Shown here piece by piece: positions 32,884 through 42,405 of a stretch of 64,000 bases of DNA. The notes under the pieces were generated by a model that searched no databases, had not been told where the DNA came from, and was given only the letters and a program-made list of their open reading frames with translations. Source of the DNA: Prionace glauca (Eukaryota; Chordata; Chondrichthyes; Carcharhiniformes; Carcharhinidae); NCBI GenBank assembly GCA_037974335.1, contig CM075760.1, forward strand, positions 63,432,515-63,496,514. Direction: 5' to 3'. The stretch's first letter is position 1; every line of letters starts with the position of its first letter. The translations under genes were made by a program, and so were the position numbers.

Positions 32884-32895
32884 TGAGGCGTGAGA

Positions 32896-32906
32896 AATAT
32901 ATAAGA
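32896..32906 (+). promoter_or_regulatory. TATA-like box of V segment 3
   Basis: atatataagat about 190 bp upstream of the ATG at 33095. Confidence 0.5.
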
Positions 32907-33094
32907 TGAGCGGGTCAGGTGTGTGCTCAGAGGTTGTGTGGGCTGGTGTCAGACTGAAGAGCTCAGTGTGGGTGGTTAAAGGAGAACCCGCCTGCTGTTG
33001 TCAGTTCAACATAAACACGGCACTGAACTGAACCCGAAGAAAGCATTTGGCTCCCGGTTAATTCTCATCTTCAGGTTTTGCGCGATAATTGAGA

Positions 33095-33427
33095 ATGTTC
33101 TGGATTTGCTTCGACTTTCTCCTATTTTTAACTCTGATCTGTACGGGGGTGACCGGAGAAGCTGAAGTAATGCAGTTCCCTCCGCGGATGGTTGTCAGTG
33201 AAACGCGAAACCTATCCATGAACTGCACCATCCCCACTGGTTTTAACATCCTGCGCTGGTACAGACAACTCCCGAATCAGTCACCCCAGCATCTGGTGAT
33301 GGCCACTCGGGGAACCGATCAACCCGGGAGAATCACTGCCTCAATCGCTGAAGGCAACAAACTCAGCATCCTGACTGTGAGAGACGTACAGGTTTCAGAC
33401 ACTGCGACCTATCTCTGCGCCGTGAGG
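33095..33427 (+). CDS. T-cell receptor V segment 3 with leader and V in one exon
   Basis: One open frame runs from MFWICFDFLLFLTLICTGVTG through the V domain to LCAVR, directly followed by a consensus recombination signal. The signal peptide is therefore fused to the V domain with no leader intron, unlike V segments 1, 2 and 4 here. Landmarks are Cys (LSMNCTIP), Trp (ILRWYRQLPNQSPQHLV) and Cys (SDTATYLCAVR). Only 54 residues separate Trp and Cys, against 58-59 in V segments 1 and 2, and the DRFSA strand is replaced by GRITASIAEGNKLSILTV. The CDR2 region is thus short. It may be TRDV-like; class is uncertain. No stop or shift is seen. Confidence 0.85.
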
Positions 33428-33466
33428 CACAGTGTATTAAACACAGGGAGGTCCCTGACAAAAACC
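33428..33466 (+). promoter_or_regulatory. 23-type recombination signal of V segment 3, full consensus
   Basis: CACAGTG (33428-33434), exactly 23 bp, ACAAAAACC (33458-33466). Confidence 0.93.
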
Positions 33467-33805
33467 TGCACAGTCTCTAAAACCCGCTCCGCCGTGCCTG
33501 GAACATCAGTGTTTTAAGAAGCGCGATATTAAATTCCAATGCTGAAGGGGAATGAGAGTAAAACATTTACTAAATCAGAAAAATGTAAAAAGGTTAAAAT
33601 GAAGAGAGTTGGAAATGTACTCGAAGAAAATGGAAGAGTTTGTATGGAAATCAGAATGAGCGAAATCCAAAGTGACAAGGCGCAGTGGTTTATTTCTTTA
33701 TAAAGCACAAAAATTGGGAAAAAATGCAAACAGAAAAAGAAGTCAAAACCAGCGATTGTGCTGTGATGTTTTTGGCAGGATGAAACACACGGAGCTTATT
33801 AACTA

Positions 33806-33904
33806 AAGATGTCCAAAGATGTGTGGGTTAGGTTGATTGGCCAGACTAAGAAATCCCCCCTTAGTATCCAGGAATTCGTAGGTTAGAAGGATTAGTGGGT
33901 ATAA
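33806..33904 (+). mobile_element. SINE fragment
   Basis: It runs gtccaaagatgtgtgggttaggttgattggcc to ggattagtgggtat. Positions 33905-34735 show no recognised feature. Confidence 0.65.
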
Positions 33905-34735
33905 TAAAAAATAAAATAACAGTAAACTAATAGAAAAAGTTAGAAAAAAAACAGTGACAGCCGATCGCTATTATTGGTCAGGAATAACATCTGTCTTTAT
34001 AGGAAAGAAATGAATAAACACACCGAAGGTGGGAGCAGGAGGAGGACACTCGGCCTTTGGAGACTGTCCTGTCATACATTGTGAACATGGTTGGTTACAC
34101 AACTCAATAACGTGATCCGCTTTGCCCCATATCATTTGCTCCCCTTCGCCCCAAGAGCTACTTCCTGGGAAGAGAGATAAAGATGAGAATCGGAGTGAGA
34201 TAGTTCAACATGATGCTTCCTGAGTCTGTAACGCGGCAGTGAGAGAAATCCTCTAGAATGGAGAAGCGACAGCAATCTGTCCAATCACACAATCGGGTCA
34301 GAGTGAGAGTAGCAAACGGAAGTTGTGGGCGGGGATACGGCAGACTCAATATTGAGTGAAGTTGCGGTGGCTCTCAGCTGCACTCGGAGCTGTTGGAGCG
34401 GAAATAGTGACGGTTGAATCTATAACAGTGTCTGACCATCCTGCACCTGCTCATTGTTCAGGTGTCTAACAATAAGTAGAGCGGCAGGGACAGTAAGCAA
34501 CGAGAATCATAGAATCTCAGGGCGCCAAATGACGCCATTCCTCCTATCTCTTCCTCTTTGGAATAGTTCTCCAAATCTCCTTTGGTCGCTGCACTTTTTG
34601 CACACACAGGGTTTTTTGTTCAAGATACATATCATTTCTTTCTCAATATTTTTGCTTAATATTCTGGGCAATTATAGTCAGTGGGGTTTCCAGCTTTGAA
34701 CAACTGACAGTGCAACAAGTGAACATGATCATCCT

Positions 34736-34830
34736 ATTATTACTACTGTGTACAATTTTGGTCTCCTTACTTGAGAAAGGATATACTGATACTGGAGGGG
34801 GTGCAGAGCAGATTCACTAGGTTGATTCAA
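34736..34830 (+). mobile_element. CR1 LINE scrap
   Basis: attttggtctccttacttgagaaaggatat.. encodes a QFWSPYLRKDI-like block. Confidence 0.5.
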
Positions 34831-34935
34831 AAGCTGGAAAAAGGGGTATAGGGAAAAGGCAGGGAAGTGGAGTTAGGATGAGATGGAACTCAGTTATGAA
34901 CACTTAGAATGGCGGAGCGGTGACGAAGGTCCGAA

Positions 34936-35290
34936 TTGATTTGATTTGAATGATTATTGTAATATGGATTAGTATACAGTGAAAAATATTCTTTCCTGTG
35001 CGCTACACAGATAAAACATACCGTTCATAGGAAAGGAAATGATAGAGTGCAGAATGCACTGTTACAGCCATAGCTAAGGTGTAGAGAAAGATCAACTTAA
35101 TGCAAGGTAGGTCCATTCAAAAGCCTAATGGCAGCAGTGAAAATACTGTTCTTGACACAATTGGTACGTATCTCAGACTTCTGTAACTTTTTTTCTCGAT
35201 GGAAGGAGTTGGAAGAGAGAATGTCTGGGGTATGTGCGGCCCTTAGTTATGCTGGCTGCTTTGCCGAGGCAACGAAAAGTGTCACACTGC
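34936..35290 (+). repeat. Dispersed shark repeat of unassigned family
   Basis: Typical text is ttagtatacagtgaaaaatattc, gatcaacttaatgcaaggtagg and gctggctgctttgccgaggca. It ends within a few bases of the V relic's nonamer. Confidence 0.5.
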
Positions 35291-35295
35291 GGCAG

Positions 35296-35390
35296 TGTTT
35301 TTGTACAAGGGCCCCTCAGCTTCCTGTCACTGTACATCACAGTCCGCAGAAATACATCGCGCTGTCAGTCAGCCCCAGCTCACGGAAACT
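35296..35390 (-). pseudogene. Relic 3' end of a T-cell receptor V segment with its recombination signal
   Basis: The minus strand encodes FRELGLTDSAMYFCGL, the last framework strand and second Cys of a V domain. It is followed by heptamer-like TACAGTG (35328-35334), exactly 23 bp, and nonamer ACAAAAACA (35296-35304). Everything 5' of about 35390 is gone, so it cannot encode a V domain. The first heptamer base is T instead of C. Confidence 0.75.
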
Positions 35391-36501
35391 GAAATTCCCC
35401 CCATTTTTTTTAAGTGTCTAAAGATGACAGAAACCTAATTCCTTTGCCCTGAAAGCTTTCCCAACAAGTGGAATGTAGCTCAAGAACGATGGAGCATTGA
35501 CCCGATTCTCACAGCAATGAGGAGAAAGTAGCAGTGGTGGAATAGCTGAAATTGATGATTACAGAGTGGCTGTAATGGGCTCCTGTGTGACCGAGTCTGA
35601 AGCAGGAATATCTGTCCTATTTCAGAAATAGAGAACATTTTGTTATCATTTTATTACAACTAAGATTATCAAATTAATAGAATATATTGTAGATGAAGCA
35701 GGCACACGGGTAAAAGTCAAAATACTCAGTGAGCAACATTACCAACTGAAAATTGTGTACCTTGGGAGCTACCAGTTAGGAGACCAGTAGGTGTGAAGAA
35801 TGAGGAAAATGTTCCAACATGTTCACAGAGCTGATGCTGGATCTGGACTCAGTGAGTAAAAGCTCAATAGTTTTAGGTAAGAGTTCAGAAGATATGTAGT
35901 GACATCCGGTCCGGCAAAACGATTGGTCTATTCCTGACAGAGCGACAGGTGAAAAACAGTTGGTTTATTGCTTCCTTGTCCCACATTTCATCCGATCAGC
36001 TGGCAGTTTGTGATCCCACTGAGCGGGGCAGGTGAAAAACCAGCAATGGTCACTTTGCCTTTCGAACTTCTGCCTATCTGTCTGTCTCTCACCACCTTCC
36101 TGCACTACCCGGAGTCCCATTTTACTCTTAATATCCACACATCTATTAACATCAGTTCTAAATGAACCCAGCGACTGCACAAACACAAGGCTGTGGGGTA
36201 GAGAATAATTAGAGTTGTACTAAACTCAATATAGCTTCATTAACAAGGTCAATCTTTAAATTGGACGTGTGTGTAATGGGTAATAGTTGAAATATTTGTG
36301 TTATCATGGTTGGAGTTTTCCATTCAGGGCTGTTCGCTGAAAATGAAAAAAAATCCTCACTGCCGATATAAAGAGACTCATTGTGTGGCGCAGAAATGAA
36401 GAATTCTGGCAAATTGGTCTTGATATGATTTGGGTTATATTACAAATGCACTATCCAGGTCACAGACCTGATTCAGTGAGAGGAAGTGAGATATCTTTGC
36501 C

Positions 36502-36540
36502 GGTTTTTGTACGGGCTGACTGTGCCTCTGTAACAGTGTG
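36502..36540 (-). promoter_or_regulatory. 23-type recombination signal of V segment 4
   Basis: Heptamer CACACTG (36534-36540; position 5 G to C), 23 bp, nonamer ACAAAAACC (36502-36510). Confidence 0.85.
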
Positions 36541-36958
36541 GGGTTCAGCGCACAGTAATACACGGCAGAGTCAGAGAAACGGACCCCGGTGATATTTAGA
36601 GGAACTGTTCTCTTGGTTTTGTCTAATTTAGCTGAAAACCGGTCAGGAAAATCTGGAGACTTGCCGTAATTGTTCAGTAAATATCTCGGAGCTTTCCCGG
36701 GATATTGAATGTACCAGAAGAGAGTCTCGCCACTGTATTCTGCTGTGTAATTGCAATTCAATATAACCGTCTGTCCTTCCTCGGCCGTGAATTCGGGCCG
36801 GTCCTGGAAAACTGAATCTTGGCCATTGGTTCCTGTAACAACATATAGAATGTGTGAGATATCTGAAATATAACCGATGAAACACACACTGAGGATTTGA
36901 GCAGTGACTTACCCGGCAGTGTGACCATTATTATCAGTAGGGCACACAGGGAACACAT
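36541..36958 (-). CDS. T-cell receptor V segment 4 (TRA/TRD-like)
   Basis: The leader exon (36913-36958, MCSLCALLIIMVTLP) ends at a good donor GTAAGT. An 80-bp intron ends in ttgttacag. The V exon (36541-36832) is open and in phase, with Cys (ILNCNYTAE), WYIQYPGKAPRYLL, PDRFSAKLDKTKRTVPLNI and SDSAVYYCALNP. The leader exon length (46 nt) equals that of V segment 2, and the framework is its closest relative here. A CRE-like TGACGTTA (37103-37110) lies about 145 bp upstream; CRE sites occur in some T-cell receptor V promoters. It points against V segments 2 and 3, so it would rearrange by inversion or deletion depending on where the J cluster lies. Confidence 0.9.
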
Positions 36959-37221
36959 ACTTCCTGACTGGACAGAAACTGTTTAAACTGTGTTGCTGCT
37001 TCTAGTTTTATGTCACAGAGTCAACTTAGATCAAAGACAACTGCAATTATAGGGAAACTGGGGGGCGTTTCTCAGTGCTGTGATTGGCTGGTCTGCCTGA
37101 GATGACGTTATCTTTTGACCAATCACTGTTAGTTGACGACGAAAGCAGCTGGCTTTCACCAATCAAATTGTAGCCCAGGCTGTTGGCGTCTTCCTCACCC
37201 TCTTGCTCTCTGTCACATTAT

Positions 37222-37775
37222 AAGAACATAAGAACATAAGAAATAGGAGCAGGAGTAGGCCATCTGGCCCTTCGAGCCTGCCCCGCCATTCAATAAGATC
37301 ATGGCTGATCTGTCGTGGCTCAGTTCCACCTTCCCGCGCTCTCCCCATAACCCTTAATCCCTTCTCTTATCAAAAACCCATCAACCCGCTTCTTAAAAAT
37401 ATTTAGCGAGGCAGCCTCCACCACTTCAACGGGCAGAGAATTCCAGAGATTCACCACCCTTTGAGTGAAGAAGTTCCTCCTCAACTCTGTTCTAAACCGC
37501 CTCCCCTTTATCTTGAGGCTGTGCCCCCCCCTAATCGTACTGTCTTTTTTGAGCAGGAAGAGTCTCTCCACCTCTATCCTATCCATCCCATTCATCATCT
37601 TATACGTCTCAATGAGATCTCCCCTCATTCTTCTAAACTCCAACGAGTACAAGCCTAGTTCATTCAGCCTCTCCTCATAGCTCAACCCCCTCAACTCCGG
37701 TATCAGCCTAGTAAACCTCCTCTGCACTCCCTCCAAGGTCAAAATATCTTTGCGCAGGTGCGGCGCCCAAAACAT
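37222..37775 (-). mobile_element. CR1 LINE copy C subfamily, 3' end, antisense
   Basis: It runs from the (CATAAGAA)n tail near 37222 to about 37775 with a 151-codon open frame. It is nearly identical by eye to 30982-31590 and to copy C. It sits about 265 bp upstream of the V segment 4 start. Confidence 0.9.
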
Positions 37776-37796
37776 TCACATTCACATCACTTTCCT

Positions 37797-37892
37797 CTTA
37801 GAGTGAAGGGCAAGGCTGGTAGACGTAGGGAACCGTGGATGACTCGGGATATTGAGGCTCTGGTCAAGAAGAAGAAAGGGGCACATGAGTGA
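37797..37892 (+). mobile_element. CR1 LINE scrap, linker region
   Basis: It encodes GRRREPWMTRDIEALVKKKK, matching the endonuclease-RT linker of copies A and B. Positions 37893-38790 hold no recognised feature; the purine-rich 38330-38680 stretch is low complexity. Confidence 0.55.
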
Positions 37893-38789
37893 GCATTGCT
37901 CCCTTAGACATCTGCAGGATGAAAGATTTTAAATTTTGAAGTTCAAGATTAATTGAAACATCCGGTTGGAAATAACGGCTGTCCTCTTGTATTCTATAGA
38001 ATGGGCTGTCAGTCTCACCATTAGAACCTGCAGCAATACAGTAGAGTTGAACATTGCAGACAGCCTGATTGTATGGGCTCTGCGATCAGCTGCTTCAGTT
38101 CAGTGGTTATCATACACGCTAACACACAAAAAGTCCCTGGCTCTAAAATCAGGCAGAAACATCAAATGCTTCTCGCTCAGTTTGAGAGACGTTTGTAGAA
38201 TTTAAATTTTTTGCCTAATCTTCGCTAAGTCTGGCAGTTCCCGGGGGTATTTATTTGCACTGACCTGGGCCCCAAAATTCATTCATCAAAATCAGAAGCA
38301 TTGAATCTTCATGGCACGATGAGAAGAAAATGTGAAGTAAGAAAAGGCATAAGTTCGGAGAAACAGAGAGATGTAGAGTGATAAACATGAGGCAAGGGAA
38401 TGGTAGAAATGAGGGAGAGACAGGGAGCTAAATAGTGGGACTGACAGTGAGATAAATGGGGGAAAGACGGAGGCGGGAAGGAAAATAGATGAAGATACGA
38501 TGAAGGAATCGTGAAAGAAAAATTGCATTTATGTGGAGACAATACAGACGGAGACACAAAGAGAGACAAACGAATGGAGAACAAGAGAAGCAGATAGGCA
38601 GTGAGACAAACAAAGGAGTACACTGAGAAAAGCAATAGCTTAAATACAACCAGGAATTACAGAAAGGGAAAGAAAAAAAGCATAATATAGTGGAGTACGT
38701 GATAGCGATAGTGTGATTTCCAAGAATATCTTGACACCGGGAGTAACCAAACCAGTAGCACCATCACATTGTTATTCTTCCCGCAACTA

Positions 38790-38962
38790 CTGCAGTAAAT
38801 ACACAAACATGGTGAGGCAGCGCCATCTTGCGGCGATCTGAGGTAAATGGTGATTTCCTGGAAAATTATCGAATTCTCAAACGTCAGAGTCGTTGCTGCA
38901 TGATTATATTACATTATTCTTGTTCATCCTTTTACAATGACAATGCAATTAAATGCAGGCCC
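38790..38962 (+). repeat. Copy 2 of the ~170-bp paired element with CTCF-like motif
   Basis: It is homologous to 28790-28985. On the minus strand (about 38813-38830) it has GCCGCAAGATGGCGCTG, the AGATGGCGC type of CTCF-like motif. It abuts the pyrimidine array. Confidence 0.55.
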
Positions 38963-39625
38963 CCCTATTTTTGGTGGCCCCCTTTTGGCTGGCCCCCTTT
39001 TTTACAGGCCCCCCCCTTTTTTGGTGCCCCCCTTTTTAATGGCCCCCCTTTTTTGCTGCCCCCCCTTTTTTGGTGGCCCCCCCTTTTTAATGGCCCCCTC
39101 TTTTAATGCTCCCCTTTTTAATGGCCCCCCTTTTTTGCTGCCCCCCACATTTTTGCTGACCCCCTTTTTTTACAGGCCTCCCCTTTTTAATGGCCCTTTT
39201 GGCTGGCCCCCCCTTTTTTTACAGGCCCCCCTTTTTTTGGTGGCCCCCCTTTTGGCTGGCCCCCCTTTTTTAACAGCCCCCCCCTCTTTAATGGCCCTTT
39301 TGGCTGGCCCCCCTTTTTTTACAGGCCCCCCTTTTTTTGATGGCCCCCCTTTTGGCTGGCCCCTCCTTTTTTTACAGGCCCCCCTTTTTTTGGTGGCCCC
39401 CCTTTTGGCTGGCCCCCCCTTTTTTGGTGGCCCCCTCTTTTAATGCTCCCCTTTTTAATGGCCCCCCATTTTTGCTGATCCCCCTTTTTTACAGGCCTCC
39501 CCTTTTTTTGCTGGCCCCCTCTTTTTAATGGCCCTTTTGGCTGGCCCCCCTTTTTACGGCCCCCCCTTTTTTAATGGCCCCCTTTACTGGCCCCCCCATT
39601 TGAGTGGCCCCCCTTTTTAATGCCC
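38955..39625. repeat. C-run/T-run array
   Basis: Units of about 17-24 bp follow the pattern GGC(C5-6)(T4-7) with short variable links (GGTG, GGCT, ACAG, AATG). The array gives chance open frames on both strands that I do not treat as genes. Confidence 0.85.
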
Positions 39626-40588
39626 CACCTCTCTGGCCCCCTCCCGATCCTCTCTGCCCAATCTTCTCACCCACTGCCACATCCCTCTGAGCTCCAACTC
39701 CCCGGTATCCCTCTGATCCCTCGATCTCTCCTAATTCCCTCAATTTCCCCGCCCCCCCCACATTCCTGTTTCTCCCGTCTGATTCCCTGCCTGATCTCCT
39801 TTAATCTGACTCTAAGCAGTCCCCCCCCGCCCTTCCCCTCAATCTCTCTCCCGACACCCACCGCCAATCTGACTCTAATCCCCCTGGATTTCCGAAGCTC
39901 CTGCCTCAATTCCTAAGCCCCCCTCCGTCTGCACCCCCCCCAACTCTGACTCATCCCCTTCTGCTAACTCCTCCTCAGACTCTCTACAGTTTATTCCCCC
40001 CCCCCGTGATTCCTCTAGAATCCCCCTGATTTGACCCCCCCCCACACTTGCGCATCCCTCTGACCCTCCAATCCTGCTCCCTCTCCAATCCCACCCCCTC
40101 CAATCTGTCTGAGTCCCAAACTACATCTTTTAATTGCCCTACTTGTGAGTCACTGCCCCTCCCTGTATCCCTCAAACCCCCAGAAATCCCCTTCAAAGCC
40201 CCCCTTCCCAAATCCCTCTCAATTTTCCCCAATTCCATCCCTCAGTCCCTGCTGCTGAATCTCTGAATTCCTTTAATTCCCCACCAGAATCCCGGAGTCT
40301 CCCCCTACATCCCTCTCCGCTCTCCCCTTTAATCCCTCAATCCCCCCCCCCCACCTTCAGCTGAATGTCATCCCTCCCCACAATCCCTCTAAACCTCCTG
40401 CCCACCAAATCCTTCCCTCGTAGCCCCGTACTCCCCCCCCTCCTCCCCACTGCCCAAACCCTCTAAATCTGCCTCCAAATGCCCCTCAGCCCCACACCCT
40501 CCCCCCCACCACTGCCCAACCCCTCTTCAATCCCCCTCCACGTCCCCCTCAGCACCGTAACACCCCAACCCCCACCACTGTTCAAACC
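39626..40588. repeat. C-rich, G-poor low-complexity stretch
   Basis: Repeats of tccctctgatccc-like text dominate and the plus strand is very poor in G. No coding signal is supported. Confidence 0.7.
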
Positions 40589-41547
40589 CTCTCCGACACA
40601 AAACACAGATTTTAAACTGTACCCGACACTAAACACAGATTTTAAACTGTACCCTACACTAAACAGAGGTTTTAAACTGTACCCTACACTAAACACAGAT
40701 TTTAAACTGTACCCTACACTAAACACAGATTTTAAACTCTACCCTACACTAAACAGAGGTTTTAAACTGTACCCTACACCAAACAGAGGTTTTAAACTGT
40801 ACCCTACACTAAACAGAGGTTTTAAACTGTACCCTACACTAAACAGAGGTTTTAAACTCTAACGTACACTAAACACAGATTTTAAACAGTACCCTACACT
40901 AAACACAGATTTTAAACTGTACCCTACACTAAACAGAGGTTTTAAACTGTGCCCTACACTAAACAGAGGTTTTAAACTGTACCCTACACTAAACACAGAT
41001 TTTAAACTCTACCCTACACCAAACAGAGGTTTTAAACTCTACCCTACACTAAACACAGATTTTAAACTGTACCCTACACTAAACAGAGGTTTTAAACTGT
41101 ACCCTACACTAAACAGAGGTTTTAAACTGTACCCTACACTAAACAGAGGTTTTAAACTGTACCCTACACTAAAGACAGATTTTAAACTGTACCCTACACT
41201 AAACACAGATTTTAAACTGTACCCTACACTAAACACAGATTTTAAACTGTACCCTACACTAAAGAGGTTTTAAATTGTACCCTACACTAAACAGAGGTTT
41301 TAAACTGTACCCTACACTAAACACAGATTTTAAACTGTACCCTACACTAAATACAGATTTTAAACTGTACCCTACACTAAACACAGATTTTAAACTGTAC
41401 CCTACACTAAACACAGATTTTAAACTGTACCCTACACTAAATAACGTTTTTAAACTGTACCCTACACGAAACACAGATTTTAAACTGCACCCTCCACTAA
41501 AGAGAGGTTTTAAACTGTACCCTACACTAAACACAGATTTTAAACAT
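40589..41547 (+). repeat. 30-bp minisatellite, about 32 units
   Basis: The unit is ACCCTACACTAAACACAGAT followed by TTTAAACTGT. Two main variants alternate irregularly: AAACACAGAT and AAACAGAGGT. Since 30 is a multiple of 3, the array is open in frames on both strands without being a gene. One unit near 41260 is shortened. Confidence 0.95.
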
Positions 41548-41879
41548 CTGTCTCAGCACCCAATCCCTCTAAGTTCCCTCTCCTGCCCTCGCCCTGGTAA
41601 ATCTCCGCTCCCTCCCTGTGAACAGCCCCTAGACTGACTGAAACCCCCCTTTCTAATTACTGATCCCCCACCTCCCCAATCAATCCTCCACCACTCCCCC
41701 CTATAAACAGCTCCTGGTCCAGTTGGATCTGGAATCTGCCCATTTTAAACATTAACCTTCAAATGACTAATTCCCCTGATACTGAGCAGCCTGTCTTATA
41801 ATATCCCCGCACTCCGCCCCCCCCCCATCCTGTACATCATTCACCGTATTTTTCCTTTGTTCTTAATAATTTAGCCAGA

Positions 41880-42020
41880 GGAGGGGGAACACCCTCTCAA
41901 GATTTTCATGTCACACTGTTTCCCTATTTCAGATTTTTCAATAAGATCATCTCTGATTATTCTAAACTCCAGAGCGAACAGACTCATCCCACTGAATCTC
42001 TCCTCTCAGGAGAAACGCAG
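41880..42020 (-). mobile_element. CR1-type LINE scrap, antisense
   Basis: aataagatcatctctgattattctaaactccag.. is the usual antisense CR1 word order. 42020-42330 has no recognised feature. Confidence 0.5.
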
Positions 42021-42332
42021 AAATCAATCGCCCCACAGCGTCTGTGAAGGTAACAACATCTAAATCTTCCGGCTGGATGAACTGGCCTCGGAGCTGGAGA
42101 AGTCACAGTTGTCACACTAACGATAAACTCTGAAGAACATACATGTCAGATACACAACATACATGTCAGATACACACACAGCACACATGTCAAATCATGT
42201 CCCTTTCAAGTTGCGGCTTTTAATTTCTTGTTCTCCACCTCAGACATTTCTCCATTCATCAAGCATTCCCCACCTCAAACGCCATCCTGCTCCTCAATCC
42301 ACTGATAATGTTACAATGACCTGGCATCATTT

Positions 42333-42405
42333 GGCTCCGTAGCTCAGTGCTCAGAGCACTGGTCTTATAAACCAGTGGTCGTGAGTTCAATTCTTTCTAG
42401 AGCCT
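42333..42405 (+). tRNA. tRNA-Thr-like gene or pseudogene, anticodon TAT
   Basis: A 73-nt cloverleaf can be drawn: acceptor GGCTCCG/TAGAGCC (one mismatch plus a wobble), D stem GCTC/GAGC, anticodon stem CTGGT/ACCAG with loop CTTATAA, and T stem GTGAG/CTTTC (one mismatch). The body closely resembles vertebrate tRNA-Thr(TGT) except that the anticodon loop reads TAT (Ile). With the weakened T and acceptor stems it is probably a pseudogene. 42406-43640 holds no recognised feature. Confidence 0.6.

Noticed and set aside
36511-36540. Second recombination signal inside the V segment 4 spacer (gactgtg, cacagtc words)
   Set aside because: The spacing to the nonamer is neither 12 nor 23; only the CACACTG-23 reading fits.
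38937-39443. 168-codon Pro/Phe-rich frame in the C/T array
   Set aside because: It is a low-complexity artefact of repeating C and T runs.
40589-41547. CRISPR-like regular repeats
   Set aside because: The units are contiguous with no unique spacers, and the context is vertebrate; this is a minisatellite.
40479-41637. Long frames across the 30-bp array on both strands
   Set aside because: The period is a multiple of 3, so any stop-free unit stays open; there are no gene signals around it.
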